Positions 19,148 through 29,445 of a stretch of 64,000 nucleotides of DNA are shown piece after piece. Source of the stretch: Erythrobacter sp. (lineage in GTDB: Bacteria; Pseudomonadota; Alphaproteobacteria; Sphingomonadales; Sphingomonadaceae). The stretch lies in NCBI GenBank assembly GCA_013822125.1, contig PNJY01000002.1, positions 17,787 to 81,786 of the forward strand, read 5' to 3'. The notes below the pieces were generated by a model. It was not told the origin of the DNA. It made no database searches and saw nothing but the letters and a program-made list of their open reading frames with translations. The first letter of the stretch is position 1, and each line of letters starts with the position of its first letter. Made by a program: the position numbers and the translations under genes.

Positions 19148-20096
19148 ACTCCCGGTCCCACTTTCGGTCCCACTTCATAAGCGGGATAGGGTGACATGTC
19201 CAGAAATGAAGCGGAACGACTATTCCTCACAAATCTCTAAAATTACGTGGTATATCAAAGCACTGCGACACCATATGAAATTCCATGAAACCCATAGTTC
19301 GGCGGACACCCTCTCCGCCATTATTCAGTTAAATTATTGAAATGCAAAGATGAAAAGTGATAAGGAGTCTGTGAAATCGCACTCTCCCCAATCTGTGCTA
19401 CAAACTCTTGCCAATGCGCATGATAGCAGTTCGCAAGATTGATGTGATATGATTGGCCAATGTCCGCGATTCCTGATCCGATATCCAATGTTGCACCACT
19501 GTCAGGCTGGAACCGATCCTCAGTGAAGTGAACACGCGGCGAGGGGCGTGCTTCACCACTTCACAGTCGTCGAGCAGGCGGTCTCTGAGTGCTAGCTTGA
19601 ACTTCACGCAGCATGTCCCGAACGGGCGGCAACCCGCCTTGCAGGACTCAAACGTGACGGGCAGAAGTTGTCGGCCCAGGTCGGTAACCTGCGCAAGACT
19701 GTCGAGGCGCGCTAGAAGCCTGCCGGGAGAGCTTCGACCCCCAGCTCCAAGCCTCGCGGTTCGGCACTTCTTTGCTTCAAAGTTGGTGCGACACGTTGCA
19801 ATATGCTGCGGCTGGCGCGTCCGTTTCGCACCCGAACTCGGCATTTCGAACGGGCATTAGAAACCGCAAAAGCGGACATTCTGTTGACGCGACCGCTATC
19901 ACCGGGATGTCGGGCGATCCGGATCGTCCGATTGTGGGCACGAGTATGCAAAATCACACTCTACATCTCGCTCAACATCGCGAGTGCCGCGGGCTGATGA
20001 AACGCTTCGCACCAAGACATTGGGTATTCAAAGTTCGTCCGGCTGCAAACCTCTAGCCCTAGGAAGTGGTAAGCCGGTTGCTCGCGAATAGTTGTC

Positions 20097-23000
20097 CTAA
20101 TATGAGCCATCCATGGTGCAACCGGATTGCGTCAGGGCAGCCTCAATCGGAAGGTTGCCTAGGAGAAGCCGGTCAACCGCTGGCTCGCCCGCTTTCCCGC
20201 TCGCCCGCCTCAGGACCCGTACAAAATCCAGCGACCGAACCGGTCGACCGACCGGTCCTGCCTTTGCGGCAAGCTCGTGTAGCGCGCTCACAATGGGCCC
20301 ATCGCCCAGCCGCGACCGCAAGCAAGCAAAAGCCAATGTTGCACGCGAGTACATGTCCTCGGTATCCTCGGCATCTATCAGCGGCGTTGAGATCTCGGTC
20401 GGGACAAGCCGCGCGTGTGCGAAGCGGTCTGCTTCCCAGGCGACCAGCGCCTGCATCGCCTTGGCGCCATAGCGCCGCTCGACCATCACCAGTTCGGCAT
20501 ATTTCGCGAGCGATTCGACCAGGAAGGCTCGTTCTTCCGGAATGCCATAGCCGATGAGATGACCGAACCACTGGTGCGCGGTTTCATGAACCGCGCGGCG
20601 ATAGGCTTGGTCGAACCCGGCATCGGGGGCGGGATCGGCCCGGAACCCGCCGCGGTGCGAGATCAGCATTGCCTGCGGCACGGCAAATCCGGTGGAACCA
20701 ATCCCAGGGGCAGCGATCAGGCGCAAGGTCTTGCCGGGATATGGCGCCACTTCGCGGTCAAGCCAGACCAGGGTATCGCGCATGCCCAAAAGGTTGGGAT
20801 CGTCTGCCGCGATCGGGCCGGGCGCATGGATTTCGGCTTTCAACGCTCCTGCTTGCCACCGGCGCGGCGCCCAGGACACTGCAAAGAACATCGGCGCATT
20901 GCGGATCGCGCGATCGGTGCGGAAGTGGAAGTGGCTGCGACCGCTTTCGCTCCAGCTGCGGACGAACTCGCCGGGAGCCACGCCATGGCGCCCGCGCGGC
21001 ACCGTGATGACGGTTTCAAACCGCGCCTGATGTGCTGCAAGGCCCGATTCGCTTGTACCCAGTCGCGAGGGTGGTACGATTTTCATGGGTGGCAAGCCGA
21101 ATCGCGCTCGGCGTGCTGGATCGCGCAAGACAAACTCGCGCTGAAAGCCAATTACGGGCAGGACCTGGAACGCGGGAATCGACGCAAATTGCGGTCGAAG
21201 GATCAACAGGCTTTCGGAGTTGGCCAGCACCGAGCGCGTAATGCGGGCGGTGAAGCGCAGGTTTCGCGTGTCGCCCGGCTGCATCGGCTGGACGAGGCGG
21301 AACCCGGTCTGGCCAGCACTTTCGTCTCGAAATTCCGAAATTGCCCCGGCGATCGCGACCTTGCCCGTCACGTCGATCAGGTTGCGTCCAACCAGAATCC
21401 GCTCGATCGGTTGGTTGGTTCGATTGACCAGTTGCAACGCCACGCGCAAGTCCGCGCTGTGGCCATCATCGCCGAAATCGACGAAGGATTGCACTTCGGC
21501 AATGTGCGGTTGGGGCCGGCTCTGCCAGTGGCTATACCGTCGTTCATAATCGGCTCGACGCCTGGCATTTTCATCTGCGCTGATCAGGGCAGAGTCGCCC
21601 ATAAGGGTGCGGTGGATGGCGAAACCCTGCCATACGCCGCCAGCCAGCAACACCACGGCGGCAAGTGCGGCCGGGTGAAGCAGCGCCTTGCGCATCGACG
21701 CTTGCCGGTAGGGTACGCCGCGGTGATGGACCCGAACCGCAATGACCAGCCCAGCGGTGCAGATCGCCGCCCAGAACAGTGCAAATGGCAGCAGCACAGC
21801 CCAGTTTGCGCCAAGGCCCAGTACATGATCGGGCATGGCCAGGGGCATGGCCAACGGCTTCCACAACGGATGGATCAGACCCATCGAGGGAGCAAGACTG
21901 CTGTGGCCCAGCACCACGAGCGCAAAACCGATCAGGTTGCCCGCCATGCGCGAACGGACCGCGCCATGCACGGCAACGAACGCAGTGGCACCGAGCAGCA
22001 GGCCGGGCAGGGCTTGGGCGCCCTGCTCGAGATACTCGCGTGGCTCGGCAGGCGATTGCGCTATGAACTGGGCGACGAGCACAACCAGCATGGTGAAAGA
22101 AAGCAGGACCAGCGCAACCAGCCACAGGCAGACGAGTTGTGCGGCGAGGAACCGCCACGAGGGATAGGGCGCGGCGGCCGTCAGGTCCGCCATTCCGGTG
22201 GCACTGCCCATCCGGCCGGTGCGATCGGCCGCGTAGAGCAGCAGAAGTGCGCCCATCGGCGGAACGAGGTCCCACATCACGCGGTTCAGTGCGTCGCGGC
22301 TGTCGGGGACCATGACGGCGAGCGGTTCGGCATAGTCCATGCCGGTGAGCACCTCCGGGAAGACCAGGAACGCCCAGCCAGCCAGCGCCAGCAGGAAGAA
22401 CTTGTCGAGCACGGTCCAGCGCAGCAACAGCGCAAGTTGGCCGGGCGCACTCAAAAGAGCTGCCAGATGAGGCAACCTGCGGCCTGGTCGGCTAGAAGCA
22501 TTCTCGCGTGCCGGAACGAGTGCCGGGATCTCGGAAATGCGGCGGACGAGCAGATAGCACATCCCCAACCAAGCAATACGGCCAAGTCCGATCACAATCT
22601 CTCGCGAATGGGCCGGCGCCGCCGGGCTGACAATCGCGGTGATGGCATAGGGGTCGGCCAACATCATTGCTGCACGCAGCGGCTCCCAGGCCACGAAGCT
22701 GCCGGCAATCAGCGGTGTGCCGGTTAGCGTCCCCAGCCCGACATAGGTCAGCCAGCCGAAGGCGGCGGCCAGATAGACCATGCTCGCCTTGCCCGTCGCG
22801 CAGCTCACACGGGCAAGAACGCAGGCCCAGATTACACAGGCGGGCAGATGGACCAGCGCCAGCAGGCTCGCCGCCTGTAACGCCATCGCGCCAAGCTGGC
22901 CGGGATGATCTATCGCCAGCATACCGACAATCGCCGCCTGTTGCCCGGCGCAGATGCCGGTCAGCAGGGCGGCGCAGCTGCCCAGCCGCACGGCCAGCCA

Positions 23001-23285
23001 GGCGCGCGGTGTTTGTGGGTAGGCGGCGAAAAGGTCGCTCATCCCATGTTCCACTTCGCGCAGGTAGAACACCGGCGCGAGCGCGCCGGCCACGAAAGGC
23101 AGCACGAAGGCGGGGATGAACAGGTTAAGCCGTACCAGCGCTTCGAACAGTTCGCGTTCGTTGCGGGGCGCTTCCTGGCCTGCGGCGAGCGCGACGAGCA
23201 CGATCGTCCCAAACGCGACGATCCAGACCAACGGATGCCATCGCGCGATCAGCCATTCGCCGTGCCAGTCGATGCGGGTCAACAT
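20097..23285 (-). CDS. ABC-2-type permease fused to M1-family aminopeptidase domain
   Basis: 1062 aa; two sets of TM segments then C-terminal VHETAHQWFGHLIGYGIPEERAFLVESLAKY (HExxH M1 signature). Confidence 0.9.
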   Translation of the reverse strand: MLTRIDWHGEWLIARWHPLVWIVAFGTIVLVALAAGQEAPRNERELFEALVRLNLFIPAFVLPFVAGALAPVFYLREVEHGMSDLFAAYPQTPRAWLAVRLGSCAALLTGICAGQQAAIVGMLAIDHPGQLGAMALQAASLLALVHLPACVIWACVLARVSCATGKASMVYLAAAFGWLTYVGLGTLTGTPLIAGSFVAWEPLRAAMMLADPYAITAIVSPAAPAHSREIVIGLGRIAWLGMCYLLVRRISEIPALVPARENASSRPGRRLPHLAALLSAPGQLALLLRWTVLDKFFLLALAGWAFLVFPEVLTGMDYAEPLAVMVPDSRDALNRVMWDLVPPMGALLLLYAADRTGRMGSATGMADLTAAAPYPSWRFLAAQLVCLWLVALVLLSFTMLVVLVAQFIAQSPAEPREYLEQGAQALPGLLLGATAFVAVHGAVRSRMAGNLIGFALVVLGHSSLAPSMGLIHPLWKPLAMPLAMPDHVLGLGANWAVLLPFALFWAAICTAGLVIAVRVHHRGVPYRQASMRKALLHPAALAAVVLLAGGVWQGFAIHRTLMGDSALISADENARRRADYERRYSHWQSRPQPHIAEVQSFVDFGDDGHSADLRVALQLVNRTNQPIERILVGRNLIDVTGKVAIAGAISEFRDESAGQTGFRLVQPMQPGDTRNLRFTARITRSVLANSESLLILRPQFASIPAFQVLPVIGFQREFVLRDPARRARFGLPPMKIVPPSRLGTSESGLAAHQARFETVITVPRGRHGVAPGEFVRSWSESGRSHFHFRTDRAIRNAPMFFAVSWAPRRWQAGALKAEIHAPGPIAADDPNLLGMRDTLVWLDREVAPYPGKTLRLIAAPGIGSTGFAVPQAMLISHRGGFRADPAPDAGFDQAYRRAVHETAHQWFGHLIGYGIPEERAFLVESLAKYAELVMVERRYGAKAMQALVAWEADRFAHARLVPTEISTPLIDAEDTEDMYSRATLAFACLRSRLGDGPIVSALHELAAKAGPVGRPVRSLDFVRVLRRASGKAGEPAVDRLLLGNLPIEAALTQSGCTMDGSY

Positions 23286-24142
23286 GGCCGGTTGCCCTGA
23301 AGCTCGAGGAAGTATCGGTCTTCAAGGCTGGGGGCCGCGGGCACGAACGGCTCACCGGGGTGGCTGTCTGCGAAATAGCGGTGCACCGGGGTGCCGCTCC
23401 TAAAGGCAGTACTGAGGCGCATGGCTGGCGATTTCGGCGAAGCGGCAGTCGGGGATTCCCAAATCCGCCCGACGAGTTCCTGCACCAGCGTTGCAGTCGC
23501 TCCCCGGGCTACCACCTTGCCGCCCTGCATGATCGCAACTTCGCGGCAGAGTTGCTCGACATCATCGACGATGTGGGTCGAAAGCAACACGGCCCGCTCG
23601 CCACTGAGTTGGCTAAGCAGATTGTAGAGCCGCATCCGCTCTTCCGGGTCGAGCCCGGCCGTCGGTTCGTCGAGGATCAGCAAGGCCGGATCGCCCAGCA
23701 GAGCCTGCGCGATCCCGAAGCGCTGGCGCATTCCCCCAGAAAAGGTCGTCACCGCTCGTCCGGCATGGGCAGCAAGGTTGGTGAGGTCGAGCAGATTTTC
23801 GATCCGGCGCACGGTGGCAGCATCATCAGGCAAGCCTTTGAGCACCGCCATGTGGCGCAGCATGGTTTTACAACTGGCGTGCGGATAGGCGCCGAACGAT
23901 TGCGGCAGGTAACCGAGGCGGCGGCGGAGCGCCACCGGATCGGCAAGCACATCGACCCCGTCGAACATGATCGTGCCGCAGTCCAGTAACTGAATCGCCG
24001 CCAGCGTACGCATCAGCGTACTCTTGCCTGCGCCGTTTGGGCCGAGCAGTCCGAACATGCCGACCGGGATCGACAGATCGATCCCGTCCAGCGCCGTGAC
24101 CCCGCCACGATAGGTTTTGCCAAGATTGCGAACTTCCAGCAT
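23279..24142 (-). CDS. ABC transporter ATP-binding protein
   Basis: LLGPNGAGKSTLMRTLAAIQ; TFSGGMRQRFGIAQALLGDPALLILDEPTAGLDPEERM; overlaps the permease start. Confidence 0.95.
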   Translation of the reverse strand: MLEVRNLGKTYRGGVTALDGIDLSIPVGMFGLLGPNGAGKSTLMRTLAAIQLLDCGTIMFDGVDVLADPVALRRRLGYLPQSFGAYPHASCKTMLRHMAVLKGLPDDAATVRRIENLLDLTNLAAHAGRAVTTFSGGMRQRFGIAQALLGDPALLILDEPTAGLDPEERMRLYNLLSQLSGERAVLLSTHIVDDVEQLCREVAIMQGGKVVARGATATLVQELVGRIWESPTAASPKSPAMRLSTAFRSGTPVHRYFADSHPGEPFVPAAPSLEDRYFLELQGNRPC

Positions 24143-24217
24143 GGTGCCTCCGGTCTTGTCGTTCGCGGCTGGCGCTGGTGCGGCGTGGACGCAATCGACC
24201 AATGGCCAGGGCCGGAT

Positions 24218-24269
24218 TTGCCGTGACGAACTGCCGCAAGCGGGTATTTGCCGACATTCGTCACGGCAA
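24218..24269. promoter_or_regulatory. inverted repeat in the intergenic region between the ABC operon and the LytS/LytTR genes
   Basis: TTGCCGTGACGAA (24218-24230) and TTCGTCACGGCAA (24257-24269): perfect 13-bp arms, 26-nt spacer. Confidence 0.7.
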
Positions 24270-24336
24270 TCGAGTCGTTCGTCATCTATGGGTGCCAATC
24301 GGCCGCCATAGCGGCCAGCACCAAGCGGCAGTGAGG

Positions 24337-25830
24337 ATGTGGGAGCTTGTGAAGCGGGTAGGGGAACTTTTGCAAAGCCGCTTTCTGCTTCAGGCCATGC
24401 CGGTCCTGGTGGCGATGCTCGTCATTGTGCTGCCGGACCACAGCACTGGCGCCGATCCCGATTGGGGTCGACTGATCTGGCGTACCGGCAATGTCGGCGC
24501 CCTGCTGTTGCCCGCGCTTGCCGCCCATCTGGCGGCTTGCAGCTTGCGGCCCTGGCCCGCCGCACTGGTCTGGTTTGCCGGCTTCGTTGCCTACCCCACT
24601 GTATTCGCCTTTATGGCTGGCAGCGTCACATTGCCGGTATGGCAATGGGTCCTTGTAGCAGGGTTCAGCCTGGCCTTCCTGCTGCTTCACCCCGGAGCGC
24701 GCGGGCGGCACGACTTGCCGAATGTCAACGTGCCGCCGATTCTGCGCCTGCCTATCACGCTCGACGGCACGATTGCCGCACTGCTCGGCGTGTGGGTGCT
24801 GAGCGCCACATCGCTTCTCGCCTCGACCCAGGACGCAGTGCGCAACCAGCCGCTGCGAGTGTGGGTGGATTGGCAGCGAATCGCGGCTGAGCCGGGCGAG
24901 ACGCTGTGGTACCTCGCTCAGTTTACCGTGCTCGCGGTAGTATTCTTCGGATGGTACTGGGTTTGCCGCTATGTATTGGTGCGCCGGGTGCTGCGCCAGA
25001 AGGGCATCGTTCCCTTAGCGTTTGCGGTGGTGGCATTTGTGGCTGTGGGCACGCCCGTGGCGATGGGCATCGCCTTGCAGATGCCGCTGAATATCCCGGA
25101 GTGGACTCTGCTTCCTTCCGAGAACCATAACCCCTTCGATCCCGACAATTACCGCTTTGCCATGTGGATTTCTGCGATCCTGCTGCCGATTATCCTGACG
25201 GTCGAGAGATTGTTGGCCGAGCAGTCCGAGGCTGGCACCCGGCACGAACGGGTTCGGGCCGAACTGCACTTGCTGCAACAACAGATCAATCCGCACTTCC
25301 TGTTCAATACCTTGAACACGCTCTACGCACTGTGCCTGAAGGACCGGGCCGAAAGCGCCGCGGCCGTCATCAAGCTTTCGGACCTGCTGCGATATGTGGT
25401 TTATCGCGGCCAGAGCAGCCTTGTCAGCCTTGATGACGAAGTCGATTACCTCAGGAACTACCTCGATCTGCAGCAGCTGCGTTTCGGCCATCGCTGCGCA
25501 CTGCACGCGAAATGGCCCGAAGCCGGGACCGGGCTTGGGTTGCCACCGCTGCTTCTGATCATGCTGCTCGAAAATGCGTTCAAACACGGGGTGGAGCCGG
25601 TTGACGGAGCCTGCGAAGTGCAGGTCATGGCGGCGATTGAAGGTCGGCGACTCCACTTCGAATGCATGAACCCGCTACCCTCAGGACAACTGTCCGGCAC
25701 GCCCGGCATGGGTCTAGCAAATCTGCGTCGACGGCTGGAATTGCTCTTCGGCCAGAATTTTCACCTTTCGACCGAACAGGCAGACGGGTTTTGGCGGGCA
25801 CGCCTCGAATTGGACCTTGAACCGTGCTGA
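24337..25830 (+). CDS. LytS/YehU-type sensor histidine kinase
   Basis: N-terminal TM segments; ELHLLQQQINPHFLFNTLNTLYALC; ATP-binding region LLIMLLENAFKHGVEP. Confidence 0.92.
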   Translation: MWELVKRVGELLQSRFLLQAMPVLVAMLVIVLPDHSTGADPDWGRLIWRTGNVGALLLPALAAHLAACSLRPWPAALVWFAGFVAYPTVFAFMAGSVTLPVWQWVLVAGFSLAFLLLHPGARGRHDLPNVNVPPILRLPITLDGTIAALLGVWVLSATSLLASTQDAVRNQPLRVWVDWQRIAAEPGETLWYLAQFTVLAVVFFGWYWVCRYVLVRRVLRQKGIVPLAFAVVAFVAVGTPVAMGIALQMPLNIPEWTLLPSENHNPFDPDNYRFAMWISAILLPIILTVERLLAEQSEAGTRHERVRAELHLLQQQINPHFLFNTLNTLYALCLKDRAESAAAVIKLSDLLRYVVYRGQSSLVSLDDEVDYLRNYLDLQQLRFGHRCALHAKWPEAGTGLGLPPLLLIMLLENAFKHGVEPVDGACEVQVMAAIEGRRLHFECMNPLPSGQLSGTPGMGLANLRRRLELLFGQNFHLSTEQADGFWRARLELDLEPC

Positions 25831-26507
25831 GAGTGCTGATCGTCGATGACGAGCCCCTTGCGCACGATGTGCTGGCCCACCATTGCCGCGCCGAACCCGA
25901 CATTGCGATCGTCGCCCACTGCCTGAACGCAGCCGAGGCGCTGGCCCAGCTCGAGACCAGTGCTGTCGACCTCATGTTTCTCGATATCCGGATGCCGCTG
26001 TTCGGCGGGCTGGATCTGCTGCGCGGCCTGCGTGCACCGCCTCTTACGATCATCGTCAGCGCCCATCACGAGCACGCGCTCGACGGGTTCGAGCTCGACG
26101 TGGTCGACTATCTGGTAAAGCCCGTGAGCGCAAAGCGATTCCAGGCAGCCTTGGGCAAGGTCCGCCGCCGCATGGCCGAGCGGCCGGTGGTCGGACAGGA
26201 GAGCCCGGACGACCTGGTCCTCAAGGTCGACCGGGCGTTGCGGCGGTTCCGGCTTGATGAGATTTCCTGCTTCGAAGCGCAGGGCAATTTCGTGAATGCC
26301 GTCGGCGACTGGGGCGCCGCTCTGGCGACGGTGACGCTGAAGAACTTGAGCGAGCTTCTCCCTGCCGATCGCTTTGTCCGAATCCATCGCAGTTACATCA
26401 TCAACCGCGACAGGATTGTTGAGCAACACCATGACAAGGTGCGGCTCAGCGATGGTCGCGTAATCCCGATTGGTCGATCCTATCGCGATGTGCGGCTACT
26501 CAAATAG
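25824..26507 (+). CDS. LytTR-family response regulator
   Basis: VLIVDDEPLAHDVL...VDLMFLDIRMP receiver; C-terminal FRLDEISCFEAQGNFVNAV...LSELLPADRFVRIHRSYIINRDRI LytTR domain. Confidence 0.95.
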   Translation: MLRVLIVDDEPLAHDVLAHHCRAEPDIAIVAHCLNAAEALAQLETSAVDLMFLDIRMPLFGGLDLLRGLRAPPLTIIVSAHHEHALDGFELDVVDYLVKPVSAKRFQAALGKVRRRMAERPVVGQESPDDLVLKVDRALRRFRLDEISCFEAQGNFVNAVGDWGAALATVTLKNLSELLPADRFVRIHRSYIINRDRIVEQHHDKVRLSDGRVIPIGRSYRDVRLLK

Positions 26508-26942
26508 CCACGGTCAGCGCGTCACTACGAGACAATGCATGGCAGGCTTCAACGATCTGCGGGCATGCGAAGTGGTATTTGCCGATTTTTGAACCGACGG
26601 CCTTTTTCAGAAAACGGCGCAGCTTATGCGTATGTCCGCCTCGTTGGCGAGTCTGGACCCCACGAACCAGCCGATCGAATGGCAGCTCTAACTCATGCCG
26701 CATCCAAAGCTGGCCAGTCGGCTATGGTCCTATTGCGGGCATAGATTGCATCCATTGACGTGACGTTTGGACAGCGCTGGGTAACGGGCGACCTTGCTAC
26801 AAAGTCTGCTACAGATTCTGGAATTAGGATCGTTCATAATATTGAAAATAGGCAGTAAATTTGAAGCGGTGTAAAATCCCACCCCCTCCGCCAGTTTCTT
26901 CATTTGTCGAAATAGCCGGGCAGTGCCCCGGGATCGCTCCGG

Positions 26943-27737
26943 TTAGCCCAGCCCCGCCAGTGCGAGCACGCCTTCAATTCCCGTGCTACTGATCAGCGGC
27001 GACGGACCGAGGGTTTCGGGTGTCACGCCCAGCCTGTTGATCCATGCCGTTCGATAGCCGAACCAGGTCGCACCCACCGCATCCCACCCGCCGAAGGCCG
27101 CAAAGCCGATCTCTTCGCACGGAAGCCCATAGGCTTCGATGGCCATATTGTAGGCAGCAGGCGCAGGCTTGAACCGCTGGACGCGATCAGTGCTGAGCGG
27201 CGGGTCGAAAAAGCGCGCGATACCGGCGTGTCGCATATTGGCGAGCAGCATGGGTTCGCTCAGGTTCGAAAGGAACGCCAGCCTGACGCCGGCGCTTTTC
27301 AGCCGATCGAGCGCCGGTACAACGTCGCTCCACACCTCAAGACGCTGGTAGGCATCCAGCAAGTCGCGACGCACCTCCCCGGAAAGCGTCAGCCCAAGGC
27401 TTTGGGCCGCGTATCGCAACGATACGTCGGCAAGCGTGGGAAAATCCTGATAATGCCCAGCCGCCGTTGCTAGCCAGCTGTAACCGAACAACTTGTTGCT
27501 CCATACAGCAGCAAGGGCCGCGCCCTTTTCGGGAAAGTGATGGACCGCAAGCGCGGTCACCGGACGGGGATCGAAGATCACAAAGCCATCGAAAGCGATG
27601 ACCTTGATGCGGGGGGCGGTGGCCGCCCTCACTGGTATGGGAAGCGCGGCTGCGCCCATCGCCAGGGTCAATCCATGCACGAACGTTCGTCGTGAAAGAG
27701 CGCTGGCGGCGGCTGAAACGAGTTTGGAATCGATCAT
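26943..27737 (-). CDS. Tat-exported HAD-superfamily (haloacid dehalogenase type II-like) protein
   Basis: SRRTFVHGLTLAMGAAALPIPVRA Tat-type leader; VIAFDGFVIFDP motif I; LAFLSNLSEPML motif II. Confidence 0.8.
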   Translation of the reverse strand: MIDSKLVSAAASALSRRTFVHGLTLAMGAAALPIPVRAATAPRIKVIAFDGFVIFDPRPVTALAVHHFPEKGAALAAVWSNKLFGYSWLATAAGHYQDFPTLADVSLRYAAQSLGLTLSGEVRRDLLDAYQRLEVWSDVVPALDRLKSAGVRLAFLSNLSEPMLLANMRHAGIARFFDPPLSTDRVQRFKPAPAAYNMAIEAYGLPCEEIGFAAFGGWDAVGATWFGYRTAWINRLGVTPETLGPSPLISSTGIEGVLALAGLG

Positions 27738-27968
27738 CGCAGAAAACTCTCACCTTCGATTGCGGCTCGACCCCCTAGAGGCGCGCCGTGGATCAGGAAT
27801 TCGTCAACACCGCAGCCCGGATTGAGGCCGGGTGCGGCGTGGCGTTCTCAACGGGGCGCCATCCCGGCCCCCCCGTCCGGGTGCAACATCACGCGCCGAT
27901 TCCTACATTCGAATCCGCTCGATTGGCGATTCCTATGATTTTCGGGATCGACGGGAAAGCGACTCCTA

Positions 27969-27994
27969 TCGAAACCCTGCCGGCAGGGTTTCGA
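27969..27994. repeat. perfect 26-bp palindrome
   Basis: TCGAAACCCTGCC|GGCAGGGTTTCGA. Confidence 0.9.
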
Positions 27995-28029
27995 CGGGTC
28001 ATCGACAAACTGATGGCGCAATCAAAAGG

Positions 28030-28815
28030 TCACGAGGAGGCCGCCTCGACGAAGAGCTGGTGGAAAGTCACTAGATCCGCCCCCTCAATGTCCGACACGG
28101 CCCAATATTCCAGATCGCCCGCGACCCAATGCGTCAGGCTATAGCTGCGGTGGCGGAGCGTCGTCGGCACGGACGATAGCCTGCCGGTGGAGGGACGGAT
28201 GAACAGGTTGATCGTGTGGAGCCGCCGCCGATAGACCAGCGCCGCAACCGGTCTATCGTCGATATAATCGAGCCGGCCGCCGACCAAGGGGAAGCCCTGC
28301 GGTGCGAGATCTACTACCGGTGGCGAGAAATCGAGCCGGCCGTTGAACCAGGGTTTGACGACATGGCGGTCGGACGTGAGCACATCGGTCAAATGGCTCG
28401 CCTGCAGCGACCGGATATGACCGGCGATCAGTTGATCGGTCAAATCGGGCTCGCTGAATTGTGGCGCGCCGAGCTGGGGCGCGCTGACCATCAGCGCCAG
28501 GCTGGCGGCGAGCGCTCCGACGGCGCCGCCGCCGAACCACGGCAAATAGCGCCGTGTCGCAGGCGGTTTCGGCGGGACCCGGCGCTCCTCGGACACCGCC
28601 ACCTGCGCCTCGATCCGCCAGCGTAGCGCTGCGGGCGCGGCGTCGTCGAGCATCGCCGACGCCATCGCCTCGCGCACGTCCGACAAGAATGCGATGTAAG
28701 CGCCACAGGTGGGGCAGGTACGGATATGTGCCTCGACTTCGGATGCGTTGAGACTGTCGAGTTCGCCATCGAACAGCGCGTTGAGCGCCGGTTCGCGTTC
28801 GGTGCAACTGGTCAT
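28030..28815 (-). CDS. anti-sigma factor (zinc-finger type)
   Basis: N-terminal CTEREPALNALFDGELDSLNASEVEAHIRTCPTCGAYIAFL; single TM region; overlaps the ECF sigma gene stop. Confidence 0.85.
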   Translation of the reverse strand: MTSCTEREPALNALFDGELDSLNASEVEAHIRTCPTCGAYIAFLSDVREAMASAMLDDAAPAALRWRIEAQVAVSEERRVPPKPPATRRYLPWFGGGAVGALAASLALMVSAPQLGAPQFSEPDLTDQLIAGHIRSLQASHLTDVLTSDRHVVKPWFNGRLDFSPPVVDLAPQGFPLVGGRLDYIDDRPVAALVYRRRLHTINLFIRPSTGRLSSVPTTLRHRSYSLTHWVAGDLEYWAVSDIEGADLVTFHQLFVEAASS

Positions 28816-29411
28816 CTGTTACCCTCCTTTCCGTCGCGCGACAGAAACAGCGTCGCCAGCATGACGCGCGCGCGCGCCAGTCTCGACATCACGGTGCCGA
28901 TCGGTACGTCGGTGATTGCGGCGATCTCTCGGTACGACAGCGAATCGAGTTCGCGCAGGATAATGGCTTCGCGAAAGGGCTCGGGCATCCCCGCGATTGC
29001 ATCGCGAACCGACAGCATGTCGTGTTGGCGTTGCAGCTGGGTTTCTGGCGTATCCCCATCGACCAGCGTCGCCGCCAGGTCGGCCAGGTCGCCGCCACTC
29101 CCGCCCCGATGGGCTTTGCTCCAGTCGATGAAACAGTTGCGGACGATGGCGAATAACCATGCCTTTTCATTGCCGTGGCACGATGCATGGGCCTTCAGCG
29201 CCCGTAAAAACGCCTCCTGCACGATATCTTCGGCCATCGGCTGATTGCGCGTCAGATAGCGCGCGTAGCGATAGGCATCGTCGAGGTGCGGCAGCAGCTG
29301 GCGGCCGAAATGCCGCCGATCGGACGCCGCCGCAGCCGCCAAATCGCCGCCGCGCGTATCGCGTACGACACGCGGACGCGCATTCCAGCGATTTCGATGA
29401 TCGTTCACCAT
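28812..29411 (-). CDS. ECF RNA polymerase sigma factor
   Basis: HLDDAYRYARYLTRNQPMAEDIVQEAFLRALKAH and PFREAIILRELDSLSYREIAAITDVPIGTVMSRLARAR. Confidence 0.93.
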   Translation of the reverse strand: MVNDHRNRWNARPRVVRDTRGGDLAAAAASDRRHFGRQLLPHLDDAYRYARYLTRNQPMAEDIVQEAFLRALKAHASCHGNEKAWLFAIVRNCFIDWSKAHRGGSGGDLADLAATLVDGDTPETQLQRQHDMLSVRDAIAGMPEPFREAIILRELDSLSYREIAAITDVPIGTVMSRLARARVMLATLFLSRDGKEGNR

Positions 29412-29445
29412 GTCGGACCGGCCCAGGGAGTCATGGCATTGTGCG

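Larger units (their letters stand above)
1..19320. mobile_element. mobilizable genomic island (left end outside window)
   Basis: Relaxase plus candidate oriT, traC/D, AlpA, P4-type integrase and accessory cargo; right boundary inferred from tRNA-Ser-3'-end-like CACCCTCTCCGCCA at 19307-19320, 160 bp beyond the integrase start. Confidence 0.6.

Noticed and set aside
19400-19850. Possible LysR-type regulator remnant on the minus strand (LDSLAQVTDLGRQLLPVTFE...LRIGSSLTVVQHW)
   Set aside because: Only faint resemblance and broken frame; not enough to annotate as a pseudogene
20415-22727. 770 aa plus-strand ORF
   Set aside because: Antisense shadow of the ABC permease/M1 peptidase gene; low-complexity, no recognisable domain
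26860-26893. tRNA-Ser gene
   Set aside because: Only the 3' T-arm/acceptor-like end is present; no cloverleaf upstream
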